Shown: positions 47,759 to 55,517 of the stretch, piece by piece
Layout of the letters: the number at the start of each line of letters is the position of its first letter
Numbering within the stretch: position 1 is the stretch's first letter
From: Cupriavidus necator
GTDB lineage: Bacteria; Pseudomonadota; Gammaproteobacteria; Burkholderiales; Burkholderiaceae
Length of the DNA: 64,000 nt
Reading direction: 5' to 3'
Assembly (NCBI RefSeq): GCF_013141915.1
Contig: NZ_SROX01000001.1
Coordinates: forward strand, 1,054,001 to 1,118,000
Notes under the pieces: generated by a model
What the model saw: only the letters and a program-made list of their open reading frames with translations
What the model was told of the DNA's origin: nothing
Database searches by the model: none
Program-made: the position numbers and the translations under genes

Positions 47759-48718
47759 ATGAACGCCATGCCATTGAACACCCGCCGCGCGCTGGCAGCC
47801 GCGCTGATGACCGCCAGCGGCTTCGCCTGCTACTGGACCTACCTGACCCTGAACCAGGACCGGCTGCTGTTTGACGCGCGCCGGCGTCCGCCGCGCGACC
47901 TGCCCGACGGCATCATCGGCTATTCGCACCGGATCCCCGGTGGCGTGGTGCGCGGCTACATCTACCACGCCCCCGGCGATACCGTGCGCGACCTGTTGTT
48001 CTACCTGCCGGGCCGCGGCGAAGATGTGCTGGAAACGCTGCAATACGCGCGCTGGCTGCCTGCCGGCATGGCCTTCGCCACCTACGATTACCGCGGCCTG
48101 GGACATTCCGACGGCCGCCCGTCCGAGGGCGCCGCGGTCGCCGACGCCAGCCAGTTCCTGCTGCACGTGCGGCGTGTGTTTCCCGAAACCCGCGTGCACG
48201 TGGTGGGCCGCAGCCTGGGCACCGGCGTGGCGATCCAGCTGGCCGACCTGCAGGATTTCGAGAGCCTGCAGTTGATCACGCCTTACGACTCGCTGCTCGA
48301 ACTGGTGCGCAAGCGCTTTCCGCTGGTGCCGCTGCGCCAGTTGATGCGCCATCACTTCGACTCGATCTCGCATTGCAAAAAGGTCGTGCAAAGCACCAAG
48401 GTGCTGCTGGCCGCGAGCGACGAAGTGGTGCCCCACGTCTGCTCGGAGCGGCTCATGGCGGCCTGGCCCGGCCCGGTGGCGCTGCAGACCGTGCCGGATA
48501 CCGATCACTTCACCATCATCGAACGCGAGGAAACCTGGCTGGCGCTTTGCGAATTCGCCCGCCAGCACAGCCAGGCGCGCTTGCGCGTGGCGGCGGCCCA
48601 GCCCGAGCCGGCACCCGCGCAGCCCGCGGCGCGGCCGGCAGCGCCAGCCGCCGCGGCACCGCAGCCGGTCGACCATGATGAGCTGGGCAATCCGCTGCCG
48701 CTGGCTGCCAGCCGCTGA
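47759..48718 (+). CDS. Alpha/beta hydrolase, membrane-anchored
   Basis: The 319-residue protein has an N-terminal hydrophobic anchor (ALAAALMTASGFACYWTYLT) and an alpha/beta-hydrolase domain with the oxyanion region FYLPGRGEDVLE, the nucleophile elbow VVGRSLGTGVA (serine), an aspartate near LLAASDEVVPH and the histidine in TDHFTIIE. It resembles BEM46-like hydrolases of unknown substrate. The C-terminal 45 residues are Ala/Pro-rich and probably disordered. It precedes a penicillin-binding protein gene by 32 bases, so they may be co-expressed. Confidence 0.82.
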   Translation: MNAMPLNTRRALAAALMTASGFACYWTYLTLNQDRLLFDARRRPPRDLPDGIIGYSHRIPGGVVRGYIYHAPGDTVRDLLFYLPGRGEDVLETLQYARWLPAGMAFATYDYRGLGHSDGRPSEGAAVADASQFLLHVRRVFPETRVHVVGRSLGTGVAIQLADLQDFESLQLITPYDSLLELVRKRFPLVPLRQLMRHHFDSISHCKKVVQSTKVLLAASDEVVPHVCSERLMAAWPGPVALQTVPDTDHFTIIEREETWLALCEFARQHSQARLRVAAAQPEPAPAQPAARPAAPAAAAPQPVDHDELGNPLPLAASR

Positions 48719-48750
48719 TCCGGCCGGCCGCAGCGGGTAAAATGCGGCCC

Positions 48751-50853
48751 ATGAAAAAATTCGCAGTCAAGGCAGGCGGCGCCGTGCTGGCGCTGGCTGC
48801 CGCCGGTGCCTTGCTGGCCGGCTTTGCCGCCGTGGTCAGCCTGCGGCAGCTTCCCCCCGTCGATGCGCTGCGCGACTACCGGCCCGATGTCCCGCTGCGC
48901 ATCTACACCAGCGACAACGTCCAGATCGGCGAGTTCGGCAGCGAGCACCGCGAGTTCATCCCCTTCGAACAGATGCCGCGGCGCATGGTGCAGGCGCTGC
49001 TCGCGGCCGAGGACGACCAGTTCTACGAGCACGAGGGGGTCGACATCCCCGGCGTGTTCCGCGCCGCGCTGGCCAACCTCGGCCAGGGCTACGCCCAGGG
49101 CGCTTCCACCCTCACCATGCAGGTGGCGCGCGCCTTCTACCTGTCGCGCGAGAAGACGCTGGCGCGCAAATGGTATGAGATGCTGCTGGCCTGGCGCATC
49201 GACCACTCGCTATCCAAGGACCGCATCCTCGAGCTGTACATGAACCAGGTCTACCTGGGCGAGCATGCCTATGGCTTCGGCAGCGCCGCGCATGCCTACT
49301 TCGGCAAGCCGCTGGCTTCGCTGTCGCTGGCCGAGACCGCGATGCTGGCGGGCCTGCCGAAGGCGCCCTCGGCAATGAACCCGGTGGTCAATTTCGCGCG
49401 CGCCAAGCGGCGCCAGGAGTATGTGCTGGGACGCATGCTGGCGCTGGGCATGATCAGCCAGGACGATTACCGCGAGGCCCGCGCCGCGCGCCTGGCCATC
49501 ACCGACGACAGCCCCGGCAGCTTTGCCGGCCATGCGGAGCATGTGGCCGAACTGGCGCGCCAGCTGGCGCGCGAGCGCTTTGGCGACGAGGCCTACACGC
49601 GCGGCCTGAACGTCTATACCACGGTGTCGTCGGTGCGCCAGACCCTGGCCTACGATGCCGTGCACGGTGGGCTGGAAGGCTATGCGCGCCGCCACCGCAA
49701 GTTCGTCAAGGACCTGTCGCAGGGCCCGCAGGCCGCGCTGGTCTCGCTCGACAGCAGCACCGGCGCAATCGAGGCCATGGTCGGCGGCGCCGATTTCGCC
49801 GCCAGCCGCTTCAACCACGCCACCCAGGCGCAGCGCCAGCCCGGCTCGACCTTCAAGCCCTTCATCTATGCCGCGGCGCTGGAGCGCGGCGTGTCGCCCG
49901 GCACGCTGGTCAACGACGCGCCGCTGCCCAATGGATCGCGCTGGCAGCCGTCCAACGACGACGGCCGCTTCGTCGGCCCCATCACCGTGCGCCAGGCACT
50001 GGCCGAATCGCGCAACCTACCGGCGATCCGCACGCTGCAGGCGATCGGCATCCCCTATGCGGTGGAATTCGCCAGCCGCTTCGGCTTCTCGCCCCGACGG
50101 TTGCCGCGCTACCTGCCGCTGGCGCTGGGCAGTGGCACCACCTCGCCGCTGCGCCTGGCCGCGGCCTACGGCGTGTTTGCCAACGGCGGCCACCGCATCG
50201 AGCCCTACCTGATCGCGCGCATCACCGACAGCGAAGGCAACGTGCTTTTCACCGCCGATCAGGAGGCGGGGGATCGTCCCGCGCCACCGTCGGTGATCAG
50301 CGCGCGCAATGCCTTCGTCATGGACAGCTTGCTGCGCAGCGTGGTCGACACCGGCACCGGCGCCGGCGTGCGCCGCTACCTGCGCCGCGACGACGTGGCC
50401 GGCAAGACCGGCACCACCAACGACTCGGTCGACGGCTGGTTCGCCGGCTATGCCGGCGGCGTGGTCACGGTGGCGTGGATGGGCTATGACGACAGCCGCA
50501 GCCTGGGCGAGCATGAGTTCGGCGCGACCACCGCGCTGCCAGTGTGGGCCGCCTACATGGAGGGCCGCCTGGCCGGCGTGCCGGTGGCCGACGCGCACGC
50601 GCCCGCCGGCGTGGTGCAGGCGGGCGGCGACTGGATCTACGCCGAGCATGCCGATGGCAGCCACGGCATCGCCGCGATCGGCTTCCCGCCGCCGGCCGCG
50701 CCTGCGCCAGCCAGCCCGCCACCGAGTGATCCGGTCGCCAGCAACCTGGGCGGCCCAGCCCCGACGGCTGCGGACGCGGCCGCGCCAACCCCCGTTACCA
50801 GCAACGCGCCAGGCGCCGCCACGCCGGCAGCGCCGGCCGACGCGCCGCTGTAG
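48751..50853 (+). CDS. Class A penicillin-binding protein (bifunctional transglycosylase/transpeptidase)
   Basis: The roughly 700-residue protein polymerises and cross-links peptidoglycan. It has an N-terminal anchor (residues 8-30), a GT51 transglycosylase domain with AAEDDQFYEHEGVD (catalytic Glu) and GASTLTMQVAR, and a transpeptidase domain with STFK (GSTFKPFIY), SRN (AESRNLPA) and KTGT (AGKTGTTND) motifs. It belongs to the PBP1a/PbpC-like group but is shorter than E. coli PBP1a and ends in a 60-residue Pro/Ala-rich tail. The start is either 48742 or 48751; neither has a strong ribosome-binding site. Confidence 0.9.
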   Translation: MKKFAVKAGGAVLALAAAGALLAGFAAVVSLRQLPPVDALRDYRPDVPLRIYTSDNVQIGEFGSEHREFIPFEQMPRRMVQALLAAEDDQFYEHEGVDIPGVFRAALANLGQGYAQGASTLTMQVARAFYLSREKTLARKWYEMLLAWRIDHSLSKDRILELYMNQVYLGEHAYGFGSAAHAYFGKPLASLSLAETAMLAGLPKAPSAMNPVVNFARAKRRQEYVLGRMLALGMISQDDYREARAARLAITDDSPGSFAGHAEHVAELARQLARERFGDEAYTRGLNVYTTVSSVRQTLAYDAVHGGLEGYARRHRKFVKDLSQGPQAALVSLDSSTGAIEAMVGGADFAASRFNHATQAQRQPGSTFKPFIYAAALERGVSPGTLVNDAPLPNGSRWQPSNDDGRFVGPITVRQALAESRNLPAIRTLQAIGIPYAVEFASRFGFSPRRLPRYLPLALGSGTTSPLRLAAAYGVFANGGHRIEPYLIARITDSEGNVLFTADQEAGDRPAPPSVISARNAFVMDSLLRSVVDTGTGAGVRRYLRRDDVAGKTGTTNDSVDGWFAGYAGGVVTVAWMGYDDSRSLGEHEFGATTALPVWAAYMEGRLAGVPVADAHAPAGVVQAGGDWIYAEHADGSHGIAAIGFPPPAAPAPASPPPSDPVASNLGGPAPTAADAAAPTPVTSNAPGAATPAAPADAPL

Positions 50854-50886
50854 ACTGCCGCTTCCACGATTTCCCTGCTGAATCCA

Positions 50887-52143
50887 ATGTTGTCCAGCCA
50901 CAGCCCGCTGCTGATCTGGTCGGTCGCCGCGCTGACCACCGCGGGCGTCCTGTTCCGCCCGTTCCGCCTGCCTGAAGCCTTCTGGGCTGCCGCCGGCGCC
51001 CTGCTGCTGTGTGCCACCGGCCTGATGGCGCTGCCCGACGCGTTCGCCGCGGTGCTGCGCGGCTACGACGTGTACCTGTTCCTGGCCGGCATGATGCTGA
51101 TCTCGGAACTGGCGCGCAAAACCGGCCTGTTCGACCATGTAGCCGCGCTTGCGGTGCGGCAGGCGCGCGGCTCGGCGCCGCGGCTGTTTCTGCTGGTGTA
51201 CGGCTTTGGCACGCTGGTGACGGCGTTCATGTCCAACGACGCTACCGCCGTGGTGCTGACACCCGCGGTGCTGGCCGCCACCCGCGCCGCGCGCGTGCGC
51301 CAGCCGCTGCCCTACCTGTACGCCTGCGCGTTTATCGCCAACGCCGCCAGCTTCGTGCTGCCGATCTCCAACCCCGCCAACCTGGTGATCTTTGGCGAGC
51401 GCATGCCGCCGCTGGCCGGCTGGCTGGCGAGCTTCGCGCTGCCGTCGCTGGCCGCGATCCTGGCCACGCTGGCGGCGCTGTGGTGGACCCAGCGCGCGGC
51501 GCTGGCCGAGCCCATCGCCGATGACGTGCCGGTGCCGCCGCTGTCGCGGCAGGCGTGGCTCAGCGCACTGGGCATCGTGCTGACCGGGCTGGTGCTGCTG
51601 GTGGCCTCGCTGCGCGGCAACGCGCTGGGCTGGCCCACCTGCGCCGCGGGCGTGGCCACGCTGCTGCTGGTTTGCGCCACCCGGCGCGAACTGCTGCTGC
51701 CGACGCTGCGCGAGGTCTCATGGAGTGTGCTGCCGATGGTGGCGGGCCTGTTCGTACTGGTGGCGGCGCTGGAGCAGACCGCGGCGATCGGGCACCTTGC
51801 CGACGCGGTCGCGGCCGCCTCGCGCGATGGCGGCGCGCTGGCACTGCTGGGCGTGGGCGCAGTGGTGGCGCTGGCGGGCAATGTCGCCAACAACCTCCCG
51901 GCCGGGCTGATCGCGGCCTCGGCGCTGGCGGCCGGGCAGGCCTCGCACGCGGTCAGCGGCGCGGTGCTGGTCGGCATCGACCTGGGCCCCAACCTGTCCG
52001 TCACCGGCTCGCTCGCCACGCTGCTGTGGCTCACGGCGCTGCGGCGCGAGGGGCATATGGTCAGCGCCGGCCAGTTCCTGCGCGTGGGCGCGGTGGTCAT
52101 GCCGGCGGCAATGCTGCCGGCGCTGGCGCTGCTGCTGCTTTAG
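50887..52143 (+). CDS. ArsB-like/SLC13-type anion permease
   Basis: The 418-residue membrane protein has about eleven hydrophobic segments and resembles ArsB-type arsenite permeases of the ion-transporter superfamily: TAFMSNDATAVVLTPAVL and FVLPISNPANLVIFGERMP in the first half and GNVANNLPAGLIAASAL plus GIDLGPNLSVTGSLATLLWL in the second are the paired re-entrant signatures. It probably exports arsenite or carries a related anion. There is no arsR or arsC nearby, so an arsenic role is uncertain. Confidence 0.82.
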   Translation: MLSSHSPLLIWSVAALTTAGVLFRPFRLPEAFWAAAGALLLCATGLMALPDAFAAVLRGYDVYLFLAGMMLISELARKTGLFDHVAALAVRQARGSAPRLFLLVYGFGTLVTAFMSNDATAVVLTPAVLAATRAARVRQPLPYLYACAFIANAASFVLPISNPANLVIFGERMPPLAGWLASFALPSLAAILATLAALWWTQRAALAEPIADDVPVPPLSRQAWLSALGIVLTGLVLLVASLRGNALGWPTCAAGVATLLLVCATRRELLLPTLREVSWSVLPMVAGLFVLVAALEQTAAIGHLADAVAAASRDGGALALLGVGAVVALAGNVANNLPAGLIAASALAAGQASHAVSGAVLVGIDLGPNLSVTGSLATLLWLTALRREGHMVSAGQFLRVGAVVMPAAMLPALALLLL

Positions 52144-52640
52144 ACGCGGCCTTCAGCCGCTGGCGGGAACCTGGGCCGCGGCGCTGCGCGGCGCCGGTGA
52201 CAGGGGCCGTCGCAATCCGAGCGCGCCCTGGCGCACGGCGCTGGCGTGGTGTTCCGCCACGCCGGTTTCCACCGGCGTAGCCGGCACCGGCACTGTCACC
52301 ACAGGGAGCAACATCAGGCTGCTGCACGGAAAGGCGATCGGCATGATGAGGTGGGTCCCCGACAAAGCGTCAGGCCGCGCATGCCGCGGCCGGGTGCCGG
52401 CAGCCTGCAACGGGCTGCCTGGCGTTGTGCAGACATTATGTGGGCTTGTCGGCGCCGTGCGTTGCGGGCTTGAGCGATGTCATGAACTCTTCATGGAAGG
52501 CGCGTCGGTTGTGGCGTATCCGGCCTACCGCGAAGCTGGCTTCCAGCGCCAGTGCGGGTTGTGAGGCCCCGGCATCTGCCATATAGTGAATCCGGCACAC
52601 TCCCGCTGCGCCGCCATTCACGCCATCACCACGCCCATCC
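52144..52640. other. Intergenic stretch upstream of folE, with a weak minus-strand reading frame
   Basis: About 500 bases. A 63-codon minus-strand frame (52153-52344) could start MPIAFPCSSLMLLPVVTV, but it has only a weak ribosome-binding site and a biased composition, so I do not call it. The perfect inverted repeat ACGCCGGT-TTCC-ACCGGCGT lies at 52259-52278. The folE promoter was not resolved. Confidence 0.4.
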
Positions 52641-53387
52641 ATGACCAGCAAGGACGCCGCGCACCGCACCCAGGACAGTAACGCCGGCGCAGCAGCCAGC
52701 CATCCCGCCGGCAGCGTCTCCGCCCGCATCCGCGCGCGGCTGGAAGCCGCGCAGGAGCGCTTCCACGCCAACGACAATATCGCCCGCTACATCGAGCCCG
52801 GCGAAATGGAGCAACTGCAGGCCGAAGTCCAGGCCCGGCTGCAGGATGTGCTGCGGGCGCTGGTGATCGACGTCGACAACGACCACAACACGCAGGAAAC
52901 CGCGCGCCGCGTGGCCAAGATGTACCTGAAGGAAATCTTTGCCGGCCGCTATGCCAAGGCTCCGCCGGTGACGGAATTCCCCAACATCGGCCAGCTCAAC
53001 GAACTGATGATCGTGGGCCCGCTGCGCGTGCGCAGCGCCTGTTCGCACCACCTGTGCCCCATCATCGGCAAGCTCTGGATCGGGGTCATGCCGAACCAGC
53101 ATTCCAACCTGATCGGGCTGTCCAAGTACGCGCGGCTGGCCGAATGGATCATGTGCCGCCCGCAGATCCAGGAAGAGGCGGTGGCGCAGGTGGCCGACCT
53201 GCTGCAGGAAAAGATGAGCCCCGACGGCCTGGCCATCGTGATGGAGGCCGAGCACTTCTGCATGCACTGGCGCGGCGTGCGCGACACCGACGCCAAGATG
53301 ACCAACAGCGTGATGCGCGGCTCCTTCCTGAAGGACGACAGCCTGCGCCGTGAATTCCTCACGCTGCTGAACCATAACCGCGGCTAG
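52641..53387 (+). CDS. folE: GTP cyclohydrolase I
   Basis: FolE converts GTP to dihydroneopterin triphosphate, the first step of tetrahydrofolate and tetrahydrobiopterin synthesis. The 248-residue product has the type I pattern: LRVRSACSHHLCPIIGK with the zinc cysteine and histidine, the second zinc cysteine in AEHFCMHWRGV, and NDHNTQETARRVAKMYLKEI. The N-terminal 45 residues are a low-complexity extension. A BLUF photoreceptor gene starts 37 bases after the stop in the same direction. Confidence 0.95.
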   Translation: MTSKDAAHRTQDSNAGAAASHPAGSVSARIRARLEAAQERFHANDNIARYIEPGEMEQLQAEVQARLQDVLRALVIDVDNDHNTQETARRVAKMYLKEIFAGRYAKAPPVTEFPNIGQLNELMIVGPLRVRSACSHHLCPIIGKLWIGVMPNQHSNLIGLSKYARLAEWIMCRPQIQEEAVAQVADLLQEKMSPDGLAIVMEAEHFCMHWRGVRDTDAKMTNSVMRGSFLKDDSLRREFLTLLNHNRG

Positions 53388-53424
53388 CCGCCTGAGCCGG
53401 CCGCCACCACGGAGCGCCAAGACC

Positions 53425-53868
53425 ATGCTTGTCCGCCTGCTCTATGCCAGCCGTGCCCGCCAGGCCATCGATGCCGCCCTGCTCGATGCCATCCTGGTTA
53501 CCAGCCTGGAACGCAATCCGCGCCACGGCATCACCGGGTTGCTGTGCCATGGCAACGGCATCTTCCTGCAGGCGCTGGAAGGCGACCGGCTGGAGGTGTC
53601 GCAGCTGTTCCAGTCGATTGCACGCGACCCACGCCATCACGACGTGACCCTGCTGCATTTCGAGGAAACCTGCTCGCGCGATTTTGCCGGCTGGGCCATG
53701 GGGCAGGTCAATGCGGCGCGGCTCAATACCGCCACCCTGCTGAAGTTCTCGGCGCGCGCCGAGCTGGACCCCTTCCGCACCGGCGGCGCGGCCTCGCTGG
53801 CGCTGCTCAAGGAGCTGATCGCCGGCGCGTCGGTGGTGTCGCGCACCGGCGAGCGCGGACGGCACTGA
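53425..53868 (+). CDS. BLUF-domain blue-light photoreceptor
   Basis: The 147-residue protein is a stand-alone BLUF domain that binds FAD and senses blue light. The key residues are present: Y7 in VRLLYAS, N31 in ERNPRHGITG, Q49 in IFLQALEG, and the semi-conserved W90 and M92 in GWAMGQVN. The C-terminal 45 residues form the usual capping helices and carry no output domain, so it must act through a partner. It follows folE by 37 bases, so the two are probably co-transcribed. Confidence 0.92.
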   Translation: MLVRLLYASRARQAIDAALLDAILVTSLERNPRHGITGLLCHGNGIFLQALEGDRLEVSQLFQSIARDPRHHDVTLLHFEETCSRDFAGWAMGQVNAARLNTATLLKFSARAELDPFRTGGAASLALLKELIAGASVVSRTGERGRH

Positions 53869-53885
53869 GCCGCGCCGGCGCACCG

Positions 53886-54140
53886 CTAGACCGTGACCGG
53901 CCCGTACAGACCGCACTCCAGGTCGCTCTCGAACTCTTCCATCCAGGCCGTTCCGGTGCCGGCCTCATAGACGCTGGTCTTGTCGGTGCCGACGCGGCGC
54001 ACGCTGACGCGCCGCGCGTCGTCGCCGTCGCGCTCGTCGGTAATGTCGAACATCTCCGCCGCCAGCCCGACATGCCTGCATGCGTCCACGACCTGCTGCT
54101 GCTCGTCGGCGGGAAATTCAGTGAACGGTCTCGTTGCCAT
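53886..54140 (-). CDS. Small hypothetical protein
   Basis: An unrecognised acidic 84-residue protein (MATRPFTEFPADEQQQVVDA). The ATG at 54140 follows GGAGG at five bases. A beta-rich part (RRVSVRRVGTDKTSVYEAG) follows the N-terminal helix. It is convergent with the BLUF gene. Confidence 0.65.
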   Translation of the reverse strand: MATRPFTEFPADEQQQVVDACRHVGLAAEMFDITDERDGDDARRVSVRRVGTDKTSVYEAGTGTAWMEEFESDLECGLYGPVTV

Positions 54141-54284
54141 GGCATCCTCCGTCAAGGTTGAGATCGCCGCTTGCGCGCAGCGCGAACGTGCGTGGCACCG
54201 CAGGCGCCACGCATCAAGCAGGACGCGCCCCGGTATCCGGCCGGCGGCGCGTCCGTACCTTCCTGGGATCTTATTGTTCGAAAC

Positions 54285-54449
54285 TCAGCTCTTGCGCTGG
54301 GTCACCGCCACGAACGGGGCCGGCGCGTGCTGGACGGACTGGCTGCCGCAATTCGGGCACGGTGGATGGGCAGAGGCGTGTTCTGCGAGATGTTCGGATC
54401 TTTCGAACACATGGCCGCACTTCTCGCAGCGGTATTGATAGACGGGCAT
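54285..54449 (-). CDS. FmdB-type zinc-ribbon protein
   Basis: A 54-residue protein MPVYQYRCEKCGHVFER with the FmdB/CxxC regulatory-type zinc ribbon: CEKC near residues 8-11 and CPNCGS near 31-36. The start MPxYxYxCxxCGxxFE is diagnostic. The function of these small proteins is unknown; some are proposed regulators. The two-component gene pair lies divergently beyond 400 bases. Confidence 0.85.
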   Translation of the reverse strand: MPVYQYRCEKCGHVFERSEHLAEHASAHPPCPNCGSQSVQHAPAPFVAVTQRKS

Positions 54450-54856
54450 GGTTTTCCCCCACGCGGTGCACACGCCGCGGGGCGCGTGTCAGCTTCATTC
54501 TAGGACAGCGGCATGGTCCGCCAAGCGCCAAGATTCCGGTCCACCAGCATGCGGCCGCCGATGTCGTCGCAGCCGCACTTTACCCTGCATTGATCTCCCG
54601 CAATGGGTGTATCGCAAGACAAGCGCAGGTTTCCTGCACAAACCAGGGTCAAGCCGGTGCGGCATGCCGCCGATCTTCCAGACATGTCATGACATTGGCC
54701 ATAACCGGCCACCTGTGCGCCTCGCTGGGTTCCAGGAACTAGCGGAATTCCGATTCAGCGAGGCGCCGAATCTCGCCAGAATCCGAGTCTTGTGATAACG
54801 CCACCGCGCGGCGCCACCGGCACGCACCCGGTTGCCGTCTTACCCGGAGATTGCCC
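54450..54856. other. Intergenic region upstream of the response regulator
   Basis: About 400 bases without a supported gene. GCGCCTCGCTG (54717-54727) and its exact complement CAGCGAGGCGC (54756-54766) form a long inverted repeat around a 28-base spacer, about 90 bases before the response-regulator start. Confidence 0.55.
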
Positions 54857-55504
54857 ATGAACGAACCCATCCTGCGCGTTGCCCTGGCCGACGACCACCC
54901 GCTGGTGGTGGCCGCGCTGCGCGACTGCCTGCAGCGCAGCGCGCGCGTCCAGATCAGCGGCGAATGCCGCAACGGCACCGAGTTGCTGGGCACGCTGGCG
55001 CGGCATCCCGCCGATATCGCCATCACCGATTTCTGCATGGGCCACGGCGATGCGTCGCTGGACGGCTTCAATCTGCTCAGCCGCCTGGCGCGGCGCCATC
55101 CCGCCACGCGGGTGGTGGTGATCAGCGCCCGCTCCAACGCCGCCATCGTCCGCCGCGCCATGAAGCTGGGCGTGCGCGGCTTTGTCAGCAAGGAAGATCC
55201 GCTTGAGGAAGTGGTGCGCGCCTGCGCCCACGCTGCGTTCGGCCGGGGCTGCTTCTGCTCCCCCGCGGTGCAGGCGGCGCTGCAGCGCGCGGCGCTGGCC
55301 GGCACGCCAGCCCGGGAGCCGACCCAGCGCGAACTCGAGGTCATCCGCCTCTATGCGCAGGGCGCGCAGCTGACCGAGATTGCCGCCAAGCTGGGCCGCT
55401 CGGTCAGTACCATCTCCAGCCAGAAGACCGTGGCCATGCGCAAGCTGGGGGTGCAGACCAACACCGGCCTGATCCGCTACGCCTATGAAAACGGGTTGAT
55501 CTGA
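54857..55504 (+). CDS. NarL/LuxR-family response regulator
   Basis: The 215-residue regulator has a receiver domain (acidic pair in ADDHP, phospho-acceptor D58 in ITDFCM, lysine in FVSKED) and a LuxR-type helix-turn-helix near the C-terminus (EPTQRELEVIRLYAQGAQLT then GRSVSTISSQKTVAMRKLGV), similar to RcsB. The ATG at 54857 follows GGAG. It precedes the hybrid kinase gene by 13 bases, so the two form a pair. Target genes are unknown. Confidence 0.92.
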   Translation: MNEPILRVALADDHPLVVAALRDCLQRSARVQISGECRNGTELLGTLARHPADIAITDFCMGHGDASLDGFNLLSRLARRHPATRVVVISARSNAAIVRRAMKLGVRGFVSKEDPLEEVVRACAHAAFGRGCFCSPAVQAALQRAALAGTPAREPTQRELEVIRLYAQGAQLTEIAAKLGRSVSTISSQKTVAMRKLGVQTNTGLIRYAYENGLI

Positions 55505-55517
55505 CCGCCCGGGCACC

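Noticed and set aside
52153-52344. Possible 63-residue minus-strand gene starting MPIAFPCSSLMLL
   Set aside because: Weak ribosome-binding site, biased Ala/Pro/Val composition and no recognisable family; described only as part of the intergenic stretch.
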